Positions 1 through 7,319 of a DNA stretch of 64,000 nt are shown here, piece after piece. The DNA comes from Streptococcus suis. GTDB lineage: Bacteria > Bacillota > Bacilli > Lactobacillales > Streptococcaceae. The translations under genes and the position numbers were made by a program. Where the stretch lies: the NCBI RefSeq assembly GCF_002964575.1, contig NZ_POQQ01000076.1, forward strand, positions 28,591-92,590, in the 5' to 3' direction. The notes beneath the pieces were generated by a model. The model saw only the letters and a list, made by a program, of their open reading frames with translations, was not told the DNA's origin and did no database searches. How positions within the stretch are numbered: the stretch's first letter is position 1; the number at the start of each line of letters is the position of its first letter.

Positions 1-147
1 CAGGTTCTCACCAGTCTAAGATTGGTTGAAGATGCGACTATGTACTTCAAAGAAAATGATGATTACTCTGCGGAAGACTTTATTTTCGAATTGTCTGACG
101 AGGAATTTGAAGAGTTCAAAGCAACATTTGAGAAAGATCCTAACTAA
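1..147 (+). CDS. C-terminal end of an unrecognised small acidic protein (partial)
   Basis: An open frame runs in from the left edge and stops at TAA 145-147, giving 48 residues ending FEKDPN. The visible part is very acidic (many Asp and Glu, for example LSDEEFEEF) with no membrane segment or recognisable motif. It lies upstream of dnaJ in the same direction. It is not the DnaK C-terminus, which usually ends in a DxxDADFEEV-like tail. The start lies outside the window. I do not recognise a family and assign no function. The coding call rests on frame, composition and position. Confidence 0.6.
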   Translation, partial: QVLTSLRLVEDATMYFKENDDYSAEDFIFELSDEEFEEFKATFEKDPN

Positions 148-454
148 TTTTACAGAAAGGAAAGTGTTCGTAATCCAACACGGGCTACTTTCAATATTTC
201 AAAGAAAGGAATACAAGTTCGGTTAATCGAACACAGGCTAAAAACCTAGTGAAAAAGATAAACTTCCTAGTGTGTTTTACACACTGCGTCAGTTTCCTAT
301 TTTCACTTTTCCAAAACCATGATAGAAAGGAAAGTGTTCGTAATCGAACACGGGCTACGGACTGTGCCAAAAAGATAGTTTTTCCTAGGACGGTGAGGTC
401 CTACGTCAAAACTCCTATTTTGGCTGTGTCCGCTTTACGCCCTTAGTATCTTAT
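148..454 (+). repeat. Hairpin-rich repeat element forming the dnaJ leader
   Basis: This 307-bp gap holds three copies of a module made of a GAAAGGA lead-in, a GTTCG/CGAAC-type hairpin and a GGCTA tail (155-188, 204-240, 325-358). Two longer hairpins follow the second and third copies: 249-306 (closed by GTGAAAA/TTTTCAC) and 366-424 (closed by GCCAAAA/TTTTGGC). Both longer hairpins carry the same internal-loop strands, AAAAAGATA on the 5' side and TCCTATTTT on the 3' side. The element runs directly into the dnaJ ATG through CTTAGTATCTTATAT and leaves no Shine-Dalgarno site. A related element precedes sufB. I saw no convincing coding frame or promoter here. Confidence 0.7.
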
Positions 455-1591
455 ATGAACAACACAGAATTTTACGATCGTCTGGGGGTTTCCAAGAATG
501 CTTCGCCAGACGAGATTAAGAAGGCTTATCGGAAGCTTTCAAAGAAATACCATCCAGATATTAACAAGGATCCGGGTGCGGAGGATAAATACAAGGAGGT
601 CCAAGAGGCTTATGAGACTCTGAGCGACCCTCAAAAACGATCTGCCTATGACCAATTTGGTCCTGCGGGTGCCAATGGAGGCTTCGGCGGCGGAGCTGGT
701 GGTTTTGGTGGTTTCGATGGAGCTGGTTTCGGTGGCTTTGAAGACATCTTCTCAAGCTTCTTTGGTGGTGGCGGTGCGACCCGCAATCCTAATGCTCCTC
801 GTCAAGGGGATGACCTCCAATACCGTGTCAACCTCAAGTTTGAAGAGGCAATTTTCGGCGCAGAGAAAGAAGTTTCTTATCACCGTGAAGCTACTTGTCG
901 GACTTGTACGGGTTCAGGTTCTAAACCTGGTACTAGCCCAGTAACTTGTGGACGCTGTCACGGTTCAGGGATTATCAATGTGGACACGCAAACACCACTT
1001 GGTACCATGCGCCGTCAAATGACCTGTGATGTCTGTCATGGTCGTGGTAAACAAATTAAGGATCCATGTACAACTTGTCGCGGAACCGGTCATGAGAAAC
1101 AAGCCCATACAGTAACAGTGAAGGTGCCAGCAGGTGTGGAAACTGGTCAGAAAATCCGTCTGGCAGGTCAGGGGGAAGCAGGTTTTAATGGTGGTCCTTA
1201 CGGAGATCTCTATGTGGTCATTCAAGTCCAGGCTTCAGATAAGTTTGAGCGTGAGGGGACAACAATTTATTATAAATTAGACCTCAACTTTGTTCAGGCA
1301 GCCTTGGGTGATACAGTCCATGTGCCAACCGTTCACGGTGATGTGGATATGGTGATCCCTGAAGGAACACAGACAGGTAAGACCTTCCGTCTGAAAGGCA
1401 AAGGAGCTCCAAGTGTTCGTGGCGGGGCTATCGGTGATCAGTATGTGACGGTCAATATTGTTACCCCTACAGGTCTGAACGACCGTCAACGTGCAGCTCT
1501 TAAAGAATTTGCAGCAGCAGGAAACATTGATATCAAACCCCATAAAAAAGGCTTCTTTGACAAGGTAAAAGATGCTTTTGAAGAGCTGTAA
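455..1591 (+). CDS. dnaJ: Chaperone DnaJ (Hsp40)
   Basis: Co-chaperone that delivers unfolded clients to DnaK and stimulates its ATPase; cytoplasmic. The 378-residue protein has the full type I layout: J domain (about 1-70) with HPD at 33-35, a Gly/Phe-rich linker (about 70-115), and a zinc-finger region with four CxxCxGxG repeats (cysteines 148/151, 165/168, 191/194, 205/208). The C-terminal substrate-binding domains follow. The length is typical. The start is the only ATG that preserves the J domain, but no Shine-Dalgarno sequence precedes it: the bases before it belong to the repeat element at 148-454. That is unusual for an abundant heat-shock protein. No CIRCE or CtsR box is visible immediately upstream, so transcription probably comes from dnaK to the left. 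Confidence 0.97.
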   Translation: MNNTEFYDRLGVSKNASPDEIKKAYRKLSKKYHPDINKDPGAEDKYKEVQEAYETLSDPQKRSAYDQFGPAGANGGFGGGAGGFGGFDGAGFGGFEDIFSSFFGGGGATRNPNAPRQGDDLQYRVNLKFEEAIFGAEKEVSYHREATCRTCTGSGSKPGTSPVTCGRCHGSGIINVDTQTPLGTMRRQMTCDVCHGRGKQIKDPCTTCRGTGHEKQAHTVTVKVPAGVETGQKIRLAGQGEAGFNGGPYGDLYVVIQVQASDKFEREGTTIYYKLDLNFVQAALGDTVHVPTVHGDVDMVIPEGTQTGKTFRLKGKGAPSVRGGAIGDQYVTVNIVTPTGLNDRQRAALKEFAAAGNIDIKPHKKGFFDKVKDAFEEL

Positions 1592-1684
1592 TTTGCTTTT
1601 ATCGGAATACTCAAAATCAGTAAGCGTGGCTTGCTGATTTTTTACTTTCATGATAAGCTAATAAAAAAATACAAGGAGAAGCCT

Positions 1685-3133
1685 ATGGAATGGAAAGATG
1701 CGACAGCCATGGCTCAGGCTGTCAATCAAAAACAGGTTTCTGCCAAGGAATTGGTACAAGAAACCATTGACAGAATAGAAAATCTCAATCCCACCCTCAA
1801 TGCAGTCGTCAGCAAGCAATACGAACAAGCCCTGCAAGAAGCAGAAAGAGGGAACTTTCAAGATAAGCCCTTTGGTGGTGTTCCTCTTTTGTTGAAAGAT
1901 TTGGGGCAAAATGAAGCAGGTCAAATATCAACGGCAGGCTCCCGTTTGTTCCAAAATTATCGAGCAGGCCATACAGACAAATTGGTACAGGCTTTCAAGG
2001 ATCTGGGTTTTATCATCTTGGGTCGGACCAATACGCCAGAGTTTGGTTTTAAGAACATATCAGACTCCAGCCTACATGGGCCGGTCAAGCTACCCCTAGA
2101 TTTGAGCCGCAACGCAGGTGGATCCAGTGGAGGAGCAGCAGCTGCGGTGGCTTCTGGCATGATACCCTTAGCGGCAGCTTCAGATGGTGGCGGCTCTATC
2201 CGTATTCCCGCCTCCTTCAATGGTTTGATCGGTCTCAAGCCTAGTCGGGGCCGCATTCCTGTTGGCCCAACTTCCTATCGTGGCTGGCAAGGAGCTTCCA
2301 GCAACTTCGCACTGACCAAGTCGGTTCGAGATACCCAGCGTCTGCTCTATCATTTGCAAGCCTATCAGGTAGAGGCTCCTTTTCCACTGGCTCTCCTCTC
2401 TGAGCAGAGTCTCTTTGCACCACAGCATAAAGCTATGAAAATTGCCTACAGTCTGGAATCGCCGATTGGCAGTCCGGTTTCCGCTGATGCCAAACAGGCT
2501 GTTCTATCCCTTCTGCCACACTTAGAAGCACTGGGACACCAGATTATCGAGCTAACAAGCCCTATTTTGGACGGGATAGAAGTCATGCAGGCCTATTACC
2601 TGATGAACAGTGTTGAAACAGCCCAGATGTTTGACGAGATTGAAGCGGGGCTGGGTCGGTCCATGACGGTTGATGATATGGAACTGATGACTTGGGCCAT
2701 TTACCAGAGTGGGCAGACTGTTCCGGCTAAGCTCTATTCTAAGGTCTTGCAGGATTGGGACCGCTACAGTGCCATCATGGCGGATTTCCATCAACACTAT
2801 GATCTCCTTCTGACGCCGACCGTATCGGATGTAGCTCCCAAGCTAGACCAGTTCACTCACTCGCAAGAGATGCTGGACCGCTTGTTGTACACACAGGAGT
2901 TGACAATGGCAGAGCAACAGAGCTTAATTTGGGAGATGTTTGCAGAAAGTCTAGCCTGGACACCCTTTACCCAACAGGCAAACATCACCGGCCAACCGGC
3001 TATCAGCTTGCCAACTTATCAGACTCCACAAGGCCTGCCAATCGGCGTTCAATTCACAGCAGCCAAGGGGCGAGAGGATTTGCTCTTACAATTGGCAGAC
3101 CAGTTGGAGCAAGCAGGTCTGCTTCACAAATAA
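1685..3133 (+). CDS. Amidase-signature family amidohydrolase
   Basis: A 482-residue enzyme of the amidase signature family, which hydrolyses carboxamides through a Lys-cisSer-Ser triad. The likely triad is K71 (LLLKDLG), S147 in the GGSSGG loop (145-150) and S171 in DGGGSIRIPA. It resembles GatA, but no gatB or gatC is adjacent, so a stand-alone amidase is more likely than the tRNA amidotransferase subunit; the substrate is unknown. I chose ATG 1685 because AAGGAG lies just upstream; an in-frame ATG at 1631 would add an 18-residue tail without similarity. It is followed by an amino-acid uptake system, which is compatible with amide or nitrogen use but does not prove it. Confidence 0.85.
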   Translation: MEWKDATAMAQAVNQKQVSAKELVQETIDRIENLNPTLNAVVSKQYEQALQEAERGNFQDKPFGGVPLLLKDLGQNEAGQISTAGSRLFQNYRAGHTDKLVQAFKDLGFIILGRTNTPEFGFKNISDSSLHGPVKLPLDLSRNAGGSSGGAAAAVASGMIPLAAASDGGGSIRIPASFNGLIGLKPSRGRIPVGPTSYRGWQGASSNFALTKSVRDTQRLLYHLQAYQVEAPFPLALLSEQSLFAPQHKAMKIAYSLESPIGSPVSADAKQAVLSLLPHLEALGHQIIELTSPILDGIEVMQAYYLMNSVETAQMFDEIEAGLGRSMTVDDMELMTWAIYQSGQTVPAKLYSKVLQDWDRYSAIMADFHQHYDLLLTPTVSDVAPKLDQFTHSQEMLDRLLYTQELTMAEQQSLIWEMFAESLAWTPFTQQANITGQPAISLPTYQTPQGLPIGVQFTAAKGREDLLLQLADQLEQAGLLHK

Positions 3134-3194
3134 TGTCTCCATTTTTCGGTTCAATTATTTGCCAAAAGGTTTGCAAAATGTTACCCTGTAAAAG

Positions 3195-3212
3195 TTGGTG
3201 GGTTAACACCAA
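3195..3212. promoter_or_regulatory. Palindrome upstream of the amino-acid binding protein gene
   Basis: TTGGTG and CACCAA flank GGTTAA, an 18-bp near-perfect palindrome about 47 bp before the lipoprotein start. No T-run follows, so it looks more like an operator or mRNA 5' structure than a terminator. The regulator is unknown. Confidence 0.35.
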
Positions 3213-3258
3213 GAAAAAGAATAAGAGAAGTTCAAACTTCTAAAGGAGATTAGACCTT

Positions 3259-4140
3259 ATGTTGAAAAAATTGTTGGCAACAGCCCTTCTTGTTTCATCC
3301 GTTACGCTTGCAGCTTGCTCAAGCAATAATAGCACAACCACGGAAAGCTCTTCCTCAGCAAGCCAAACCCAGTGGGAAAAAATCAAGGAAGCTGGAGTCT
3401 TGAAAGTTGCTACGCCAGGAACCCTCTTTCCAACTTCATACTACAACGATAATAAAGAATTGGTCGGATATGAAGTCGACATGATGAATGAAATCGGTAA
3501 GCGATTGGGTGTGAAAATTGAGTTTCAAGAAGTTGGGGTAGCAGAAGCCTTGACATCAGTTGATTCAGGAAAGGTTGATGTATCTGTAAACAACTTGCAA
3601 CCAACAGCTGATCGTAAAGAAAAATATAACTTATCAGAAGCCTACAAATATTCTGTTAGCGGTATGATTGTCCGTGAGGACGGCTCTTCAAATATCACTG
3701 CAGCAGATCTTTCAGACTGGAAAGGTAAAAAAGCGGGTGGTGGTGCTGGGACTACCTTTATGAAAATTGCTGAAAAGCAAGGGGCAGAACCAGTTATTTA
3801 TGATAACGTTACAAACGATGTCTATCTCCGTGATGTTTCAACTGGACGTACAGACTTTATCCCTAATGACTACTATACACAGGTTATCGCTGTTAAAGTG
3901 ATTACTGCAAAATTCCCTGATATTAAAGTAAAAATGGGTGACGTAAAATACAATCCAAATGAATCTGTGATTGTAATGAGCAAAGAAGATGACAGCTTGA
4001 AACAAGAACTTGACAAAGTAATCAAAGAAATGAAGGAAGATGGTAGCTTGAAAGCCATCTCTGAAAAACACTATGCTGGTCAAGATTTAACAAAACCTGT
4101 CGAAGGTGCAGATGAATTGCCAGTAGTAGAAGTTGATTAA
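3259..4140 (+). CDS. Amino-acid ABC transporter substrate-binding lipoprotein
   Basis: A 293-residue extracellular solute-binding protein of family 3 (polar amino acids or cystine). It has a lipoprotein signal peptide with lipobox LAAC, predicted lipidation at C20, then a Ser/Thr-rich linker. The mature domain begins with WEKIKEAGVLKVAT, the usual opening of this family. A good Shine-Dalgarno (AAAGGAGAT) precedes the ATG. It is followed 59 bp later by a matching permease, so the two form a transcription unit. No ATP-binding subunit is present next to them. The exact ligand cannot be read from sequence. Confidence 0.9.
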   Translation: MLKKLLATALLVSSVTLAACSSNNSTTTESSSSASQTQWEKIKEAGVLKVATPGTLFPTSYYNDNKELVGYEVDMMNEIGKRLGVKIEFQEVGVAEALTSVDSGKVDVSVNNLQPTADRKEKYNLSEAYKYSVSGMIVREDGSSNITAADLSDWKGKKAGGGAGTTFMKIAEKQGAEPVIYDNVTNDVYLRDVSTGRTDFIPNDYYTQVIAVKVITAKFPDIKVKMGDVKYNPNESVIVMSKEDDSLKQELDKVIKEMKEDGSLKAISEKHYAGQDLTKPVEGADELPVVEVD

Positions 4141-4199
4141 ACTATGAGGAAAAGATTGCAGAGCAATCTTTTCTTTCAATTGAGTAGAAAGGCGAAAAA

Positions 4200-4871
4200 A
4201 TGAACATCAATTGGGATGCTATATTTGATCCGAACTTAGCTGCAGAAGCAATTCCTCTTATTTTAGAAGGACTCCCCTATACCTTATCCTTGTCCTTAGT
4301 CGGATTTGCTCTAGGGACCTTCCTTGGCTTCTTTGTTGCCCTACTTCGCATGTCCAAGTTAGCGCCGCTGCGCTGGCTCGCCATGACACATATTTCTCTC
4401 ATGAGGGGCATTCCTCTTATGGTTCTCCTCTTTTTCATCTATTTTGGCTTGCCCTTCATGGGTCTGCAGTTAGATGCTATTTCGGCTTCCATTATTGCAT
4501 TCACTTCTATGTCCAGCGCCTATATTTCTGAGATTATTCGGGCTTCCCTTTCAGCTATTGACAGGGGACAATGGGAGGCGGCACGTTCCCTGGGTTTGCG
4601 GACCAATGTGATTTATCGGAAAATCATCATTCCCCAAGCTTTCCGCATTGCCCTTCCGCCCCTTAGCAATGTTCTCTTGGATATGGTCAAAAGTACCTCG
4701 TTGACAGCCATGATTACAGTGCCAGAGATTTTCAATAAGGCCAAGATCGTCGGCGGAGCTAAATCTGACTACATGACAGTCTATATCTGCGTAGCTCTCA
4801 TTTATTGGGTTATTTGTACCCTCTATGCTGTCGGACAGGTGCATCTTGAAAAAAGCCTGGCAACCTATTAA
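4200..4871 (+). CDS. Amino-acid ABC transporter permease (HisM/GlnP type)
   Basis: A 223-residue integral membrane permease with about five membrane segments. The cytoplasmic EAA loop is visible in GQWEAARSLGLRT followed by IIIPQAFRIALPP, the contact site for an ATPase subunit. It is the partner of the binding protein upstream. The operon ends here at a terminator hairpin without an ATPase gene, so the ATPase must be encoded elsewhere. The GlnQ-type protein at 36858-37601 is one candidate, by inference only. Confidence 0.92.
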   Translation: MNINWDAIFDPNLAAEAIPLILEGLPYTLSLSLVGFALGTFLGFFVALLRMSKLAPLRWLAMTHISLMRGIPLMVLLFFIYFGLPFMGLQLDAISASIIAFTSMSSAYISEIIRASLSAIDRGQWEAARSLGLRTNVIYRKIIIPQAFRIALPPLSNVLLDMVKSTSLTAMITVPEIFNKAKIVGGAKSDYMTVYICVALIYWVICTLYAVGQVHLEKSLATY

Positions 4872-4877
4872 GATTGA

Positions 4878-4909
4878 GATTGGAGGAAATTTTCTTCAAT
4901 CTTTTTTTA
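4878..4909 (+). terminator. Rho-independent terminator after the permease gene
   Basis: AGATTG and CAATCT-type arms form an imperfect hairpin directly followed by a run of seven T. It separates the transporter unit from the gene at 5012. Confidence 0.65.
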
Positions 4910-4952
4910 ATACCTGCAGATTTCCAGTTTGATAAAATAGAAAAGCTTTTTC

Positions 4953-4981
4953 TTAACTTTCACTGTGGAATTTGCTATAAT
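4953..4981 (+). promoter_or_regulatory. Promoter of the PNPOx-like gene
   Basis: TTAACT (4953-4958), a 17-bp spacer and TATAAT (4976-4981) with an extended TGC before it. The position, 30 bp before the chosen start and just after a terminator, supports use. Confidence 0.65.
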
Positions 4982-5011
4982 CAAGAGAGAAATATGCCTA
5001 GGAGGCGCATT

Positions 5012-5461
5012 ATGGAATTTAAACAGATTATGGAAATTCTAGAGGGAATGAAGGTTGGAATCTTTGCGACAGTTGATCAGACGGGAGCTCCTCATGCCAG
5101 ACCGATTCATATCACGGCTGCTACGGAAGAAGGAGTATTCTTTATGACAGGATCAGAAACTCATTTTTACCACCAATTGATGGGAGATGAGCGCCTAGCC
5201 GTCACAGCCTTATCGGAGGAAGACTACCTGATTCAAGTCATTCGGATTGAAGGTAAGGCCAGACCAGCTAGCCAAGAACTCTTGGAAAAGGTTTTTGCAG
5301 ATAATCCCTATGTCCAACATGTCTATAAGGATGAAGAAAGCCGCAAGACCATGCAAATTTTCCAGATCTATGAAGGAAAAGGCTTCTATCATAGTTTGAC
5401 CCAGGGGCACAAGTATGTCTTTGAGCTCAACAGCCCATCAGGAGCCGTAAGAACCATCTAA
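5012..5461 (+). CDS. Pyridoxamine 5'-phosphate oxidase-like FMN-binding protein
   Basis: A 149-residue protein of the split-barrel flavin-binding fold (general stress protein 26 / PNPOx-like). Visible hallmarks are GIFATVDQTGAPHARPI, where the first strands bind the flavin phosphate, and a following FFMTG strand. Such proteins usually bind FMN, F420 or heme; many have no known substrate. Start ATG 5012 is supported by AGGAGG at 5000-5005 with a 6-bp gap. Longer readings from 4874 or 4994 would cross the promoter and Shine-Dalgarno site. It appears to be a single-gene unit. Confidence 0.8.
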   Translation: MEFKQIMEILEGMKVGIFATVDQTGAPHARPIHITAATEEGVFFMTGSETHFYHQLMGDERLAVTALSEEDYLIQVIRIEGKARPASQELLEKVFADNPYVQHVYKDEESRKTMQIFQIYEGKGFYHSLTQGHKYVFELNSPSGAVRTI

Positions 5462-5513
5462 TAAGGAAGCGTCTAAGCAAATCAACAGTAAGAATCAGAG
5501 AAAGAGGGAATGA

Positions 5514-6521
5514 GTGAGAGTATATATTACGAATCTAAACGGACATGCGGCATCATCTACCGCCCAAATCGGACAAAATATGGTGACCGATATTGCAGTA
5601 AGCTTGGGTTATCGTGAAATGGGGATATACTCCTATGACATGTCCGTGGACAATCCTGCTGAATTGAGCAGACGGATGGATGGAATCATAGCGGGTTTGA
5701 GCCATGGGGATGTGGTCATTTTTCAGACCCCGACTTGGAATGCCACCGAATTTGATGACCGCCTGATAGCCAAAATCAAAGCCTATCAAGTCAAACTGGT
5801 CATCTTCATTCATGACGTAGTTCCGCTCATGTTTGAAAGTAATTATTATTTAATGCAGCGGGTCATTGACTACTATAATAAAGCAGATGTCATTATTGCG
5901 CCGAGCCAGGAGATGCTTGACTTGCTCAGAGAAGAAGGGTTGACGGTCGAAAAAACGATTGTACAAGGCATGTGGGATCATCCAACCGATTCTCCTCAAC
6001 TCCCAGCAACCTTCCAGCACCTGATCCATTTCCCTGGTTCGCCAAAACGCTTTGGTTTCATCAAGGAGTGGGATTACCCTGTCAAGCTCAATGTCTATAC
6101 CAATGAATTGCTGGATTATCCGGAGCAGGTGAACAGGCTCAACTACCGCCCTGACCAACAGCTACTCATCGAAATGTCCAGAGGTGGCTTTGGCTTGGTA
6201 TGGATGGACGATCATGACAAAGGCTATCAGAAGATTTACTGTCCCTATAAACTAGGAGCCTTTATAGCTGCGGGCATACCAGTCATTGTCCAAAAGGGTA
6301 TTGCCAACCAAGACCTAATTGAGCGACACGGGTTGGGCCTAGTCGTTGAAAGTCTGGACGAAGCAATTGAAAAAATTCTAGCGATGGATGAAGCGACCTA
6401 CCAAAAATTAGTGAAGCAGGTCCGAAACTACAGTCCTCTGGTGCGTAAGGGATACTTTACTAAGAAACTCTTGGTTAATGCTGTCTTTGAAGCCCTAGGC
6501 TCCAACCGAGTTGCAGACTAA
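5514..6521 (+). CDS. gtf3: Gtf3-type glucosyltransferase of adhesin glycosylation
   Basis: A 335-residue cytoplasmic glycosyltransferase. It strongly resembles streptococcal Gtf3, which adds glucose onto O-linked GlcNAc already placed on serine-rich adhesins by GtfA/GtfB. Recognisable stretches are MRVYITNLNG, VSLGYREMGIY, VVIFQTPTWNATEFD, VQGMWDHP and GGFGLVWMDD. The start is GTG 5514, preceded by AAAGAGGGA; the ATG at 5510 is out of frame and stops early. A strong terminator follows. Its place next to a surface protein and an accessory Sec operon supports a role in glycosylating the exported adhesin. It is separated from gtfA/gtfB by about 16 kb, so it must be expressed from its own promoter. 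Confidence 0.9.
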   Translation: MRVYITNLNGHAASSTAQIGQNMVTDIAVSLGYREMGIYSYDMSVDNPAELSRRMDGIIAGLSHGDVVIFQTPTWNATEFDDRLIAKIKAYQVKLVIFIHDVVPLMFESNYYLMQRVIDYYNKADVIIAPSQEMLDLLREEGLTVEKTIVQGMWDHPTDSPQLPATFQHLIHFPGSPKRFGFIKEWDYPVKLNVYTNELLDYPEQVNRLNYRPDQQLLIEMSRGGFGLVWMDDHDKGYQKIYCPYKLGAFIAAGIPVIVQKGIANQDLIERHGLGLVVESLDEAIEKILAMDEATYQKLVKQVRNYSPLVRKGYFTKKLLVNAVFEALGSNRVAD

Positions 6522-6530
6522 TCTATAAAG

Positions 6531-6574
6531 CAAAAAACTCCAACCTCAAGGAAACTTGAAGGTTGGAGTTTTTT
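6531..6574 (+). terminator. Strong rho-independent terminator after gtf3
   Basis: A long stem made of AACTCCAACC with TCAA and the matching TTGA with GGTTGGAGTT, followed by a T-run. The A-rich flank on the other side could also terminate leftward transcription. Confidence 0.92.
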
Positions 6575-6783
6575 TCTGAAAACCAAATTAGCATTCATTT
6601 TTTCTTATGGATAAAATTGACATTTTATGAACAAACATGCATATTATACAGGATTCCAAGGACTGTTTGGGGCTGAGCAAAATTTTAGCACCAATCTATA
6701 ACGTTCTTGTAAACGTATCGTTCTGGATAAAAAATTCAAAAAAAGTTCGGATAAATGTTCGGATTATACCGATAAAATAGTCT

Positions 6784-6793
6784 GGGGGGGGGG
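6784..6793. repeat. Homopolymeric G10 tract
   Basis: Ten consecutive G in otherwise AT-rich intergenic DNA about 530 bp upstream of the adhesin start. Such tracts are prone to slipped-strand length change. It lies upstream of both candidate promoters. Confidence 0.9.
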
Positions 6794-7065
6794 TAAAAAA
6801 CGAAAATTCTTATTATTGGTCGATTTCGCCTATCTTCTGATGAAAATAAATAAAAATATATGCAAAATACTTGAAAAAAACGTGAAAAATGATAAACTGT
6901 TAGACAGACTTATTGTGGACCTTGTAGTCCAGGGTCAGAGACTAAAAAAAGGAAGTAGGAAAAGAACAGGTTAAAAATTATTAAAATTATTAAAATGACA
7001 AAAATAGAGCGAATCTAAATAAAATACTTGATATTTTGTATATATTTATGATATGCTAGCGACGT

Positions 7066-7240
7066 AGTCTATCAGAAGACTAACTGGACAGGGTACGATT
7101 CTGTTAGTCTTGTTCTAATTTGCTTGGCTTCAAATGTAAGGGCTTATAACTGCTTGGGTTCAGTCTTCAATGCAGAAAGTTCACCCTAGATAAACCATCG
7201 CTGGTTAAAAAGGAAATTAAGTAATTTAGAACAAGACTAA
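7066..7240 (+). ncRNA. Structured adhesin mRNA leader (possible cis-regulatory RNA)
   Basis: Directly after promoter 2 there is a hairpin TAGTCT/AGACTA around ATCAGA. Then a perfect 15-bp inverted repeat (7104-7118 with 7226-7240) closes a loop of 107 bases. The loop contains further short pairings. This is not a simple terminator: no T-run follows the 3' arm. The size and closed architecture resemble a riboswitch-like or protein-binding leader. I do not recognise a known class. Confidence 0.45.
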
Positions 7241-7319
7241 AAGGACATCATTAAGAGTACGTTTTGAACACGCGTTTTCTTTTCTGTCTATAAAAAATAA
7301 CATTTATAGGGAGGTTTCG

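Larger units (their letters stand above)
6575..7319 (+). promoter_or_regulatory. Long regulatory region upstream of the adhesin gene
   Basis: This 745-bp gene-free stretch contains a run of ten G (6784-6793), two candidate promoters and a structured leader. Promoter 1 is TTGAAA (6871-6876), 16 bp, TAAACT (6893-6898). Promoter 2 is TTGATA (7028-7033), 18 bp, TATGCT (7052-7057). The stretch 6784-6870 is AT-rich with no further motif I can name. The size and features suggest controlled or variable expression of the surface protein. Confidence 0.55.

Noticed and set aside
249..446. 65-codon open frame before dnaJ, starting GTG
   Set aside because: It lies entirely in the hairpin repeat element, and its composition follows the repeats; no ribosome site was seen. 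A coupled leader peptide cannot be fully excluded.
1685..3133. Naming the amidase gatA
   Set aside because: No gatC or gatB neighbours, and the family includes many stand-alone amidases with the same triad.
6764..6797. A promoter with the G10 tract as spacer
   Set aside because: No acceptable -35 hexamer lies at the right distance upstream of the TAAAAA after the tract, unlike the arrangement at the right edge of the window.
7066..7240. Adhesin leader as a known RNA (tmRNA, T-box or a standard riboswitch)
   Set aside because: I could not find the conserved motifs of any of these classes, so it is reported only as an unclassified structure.
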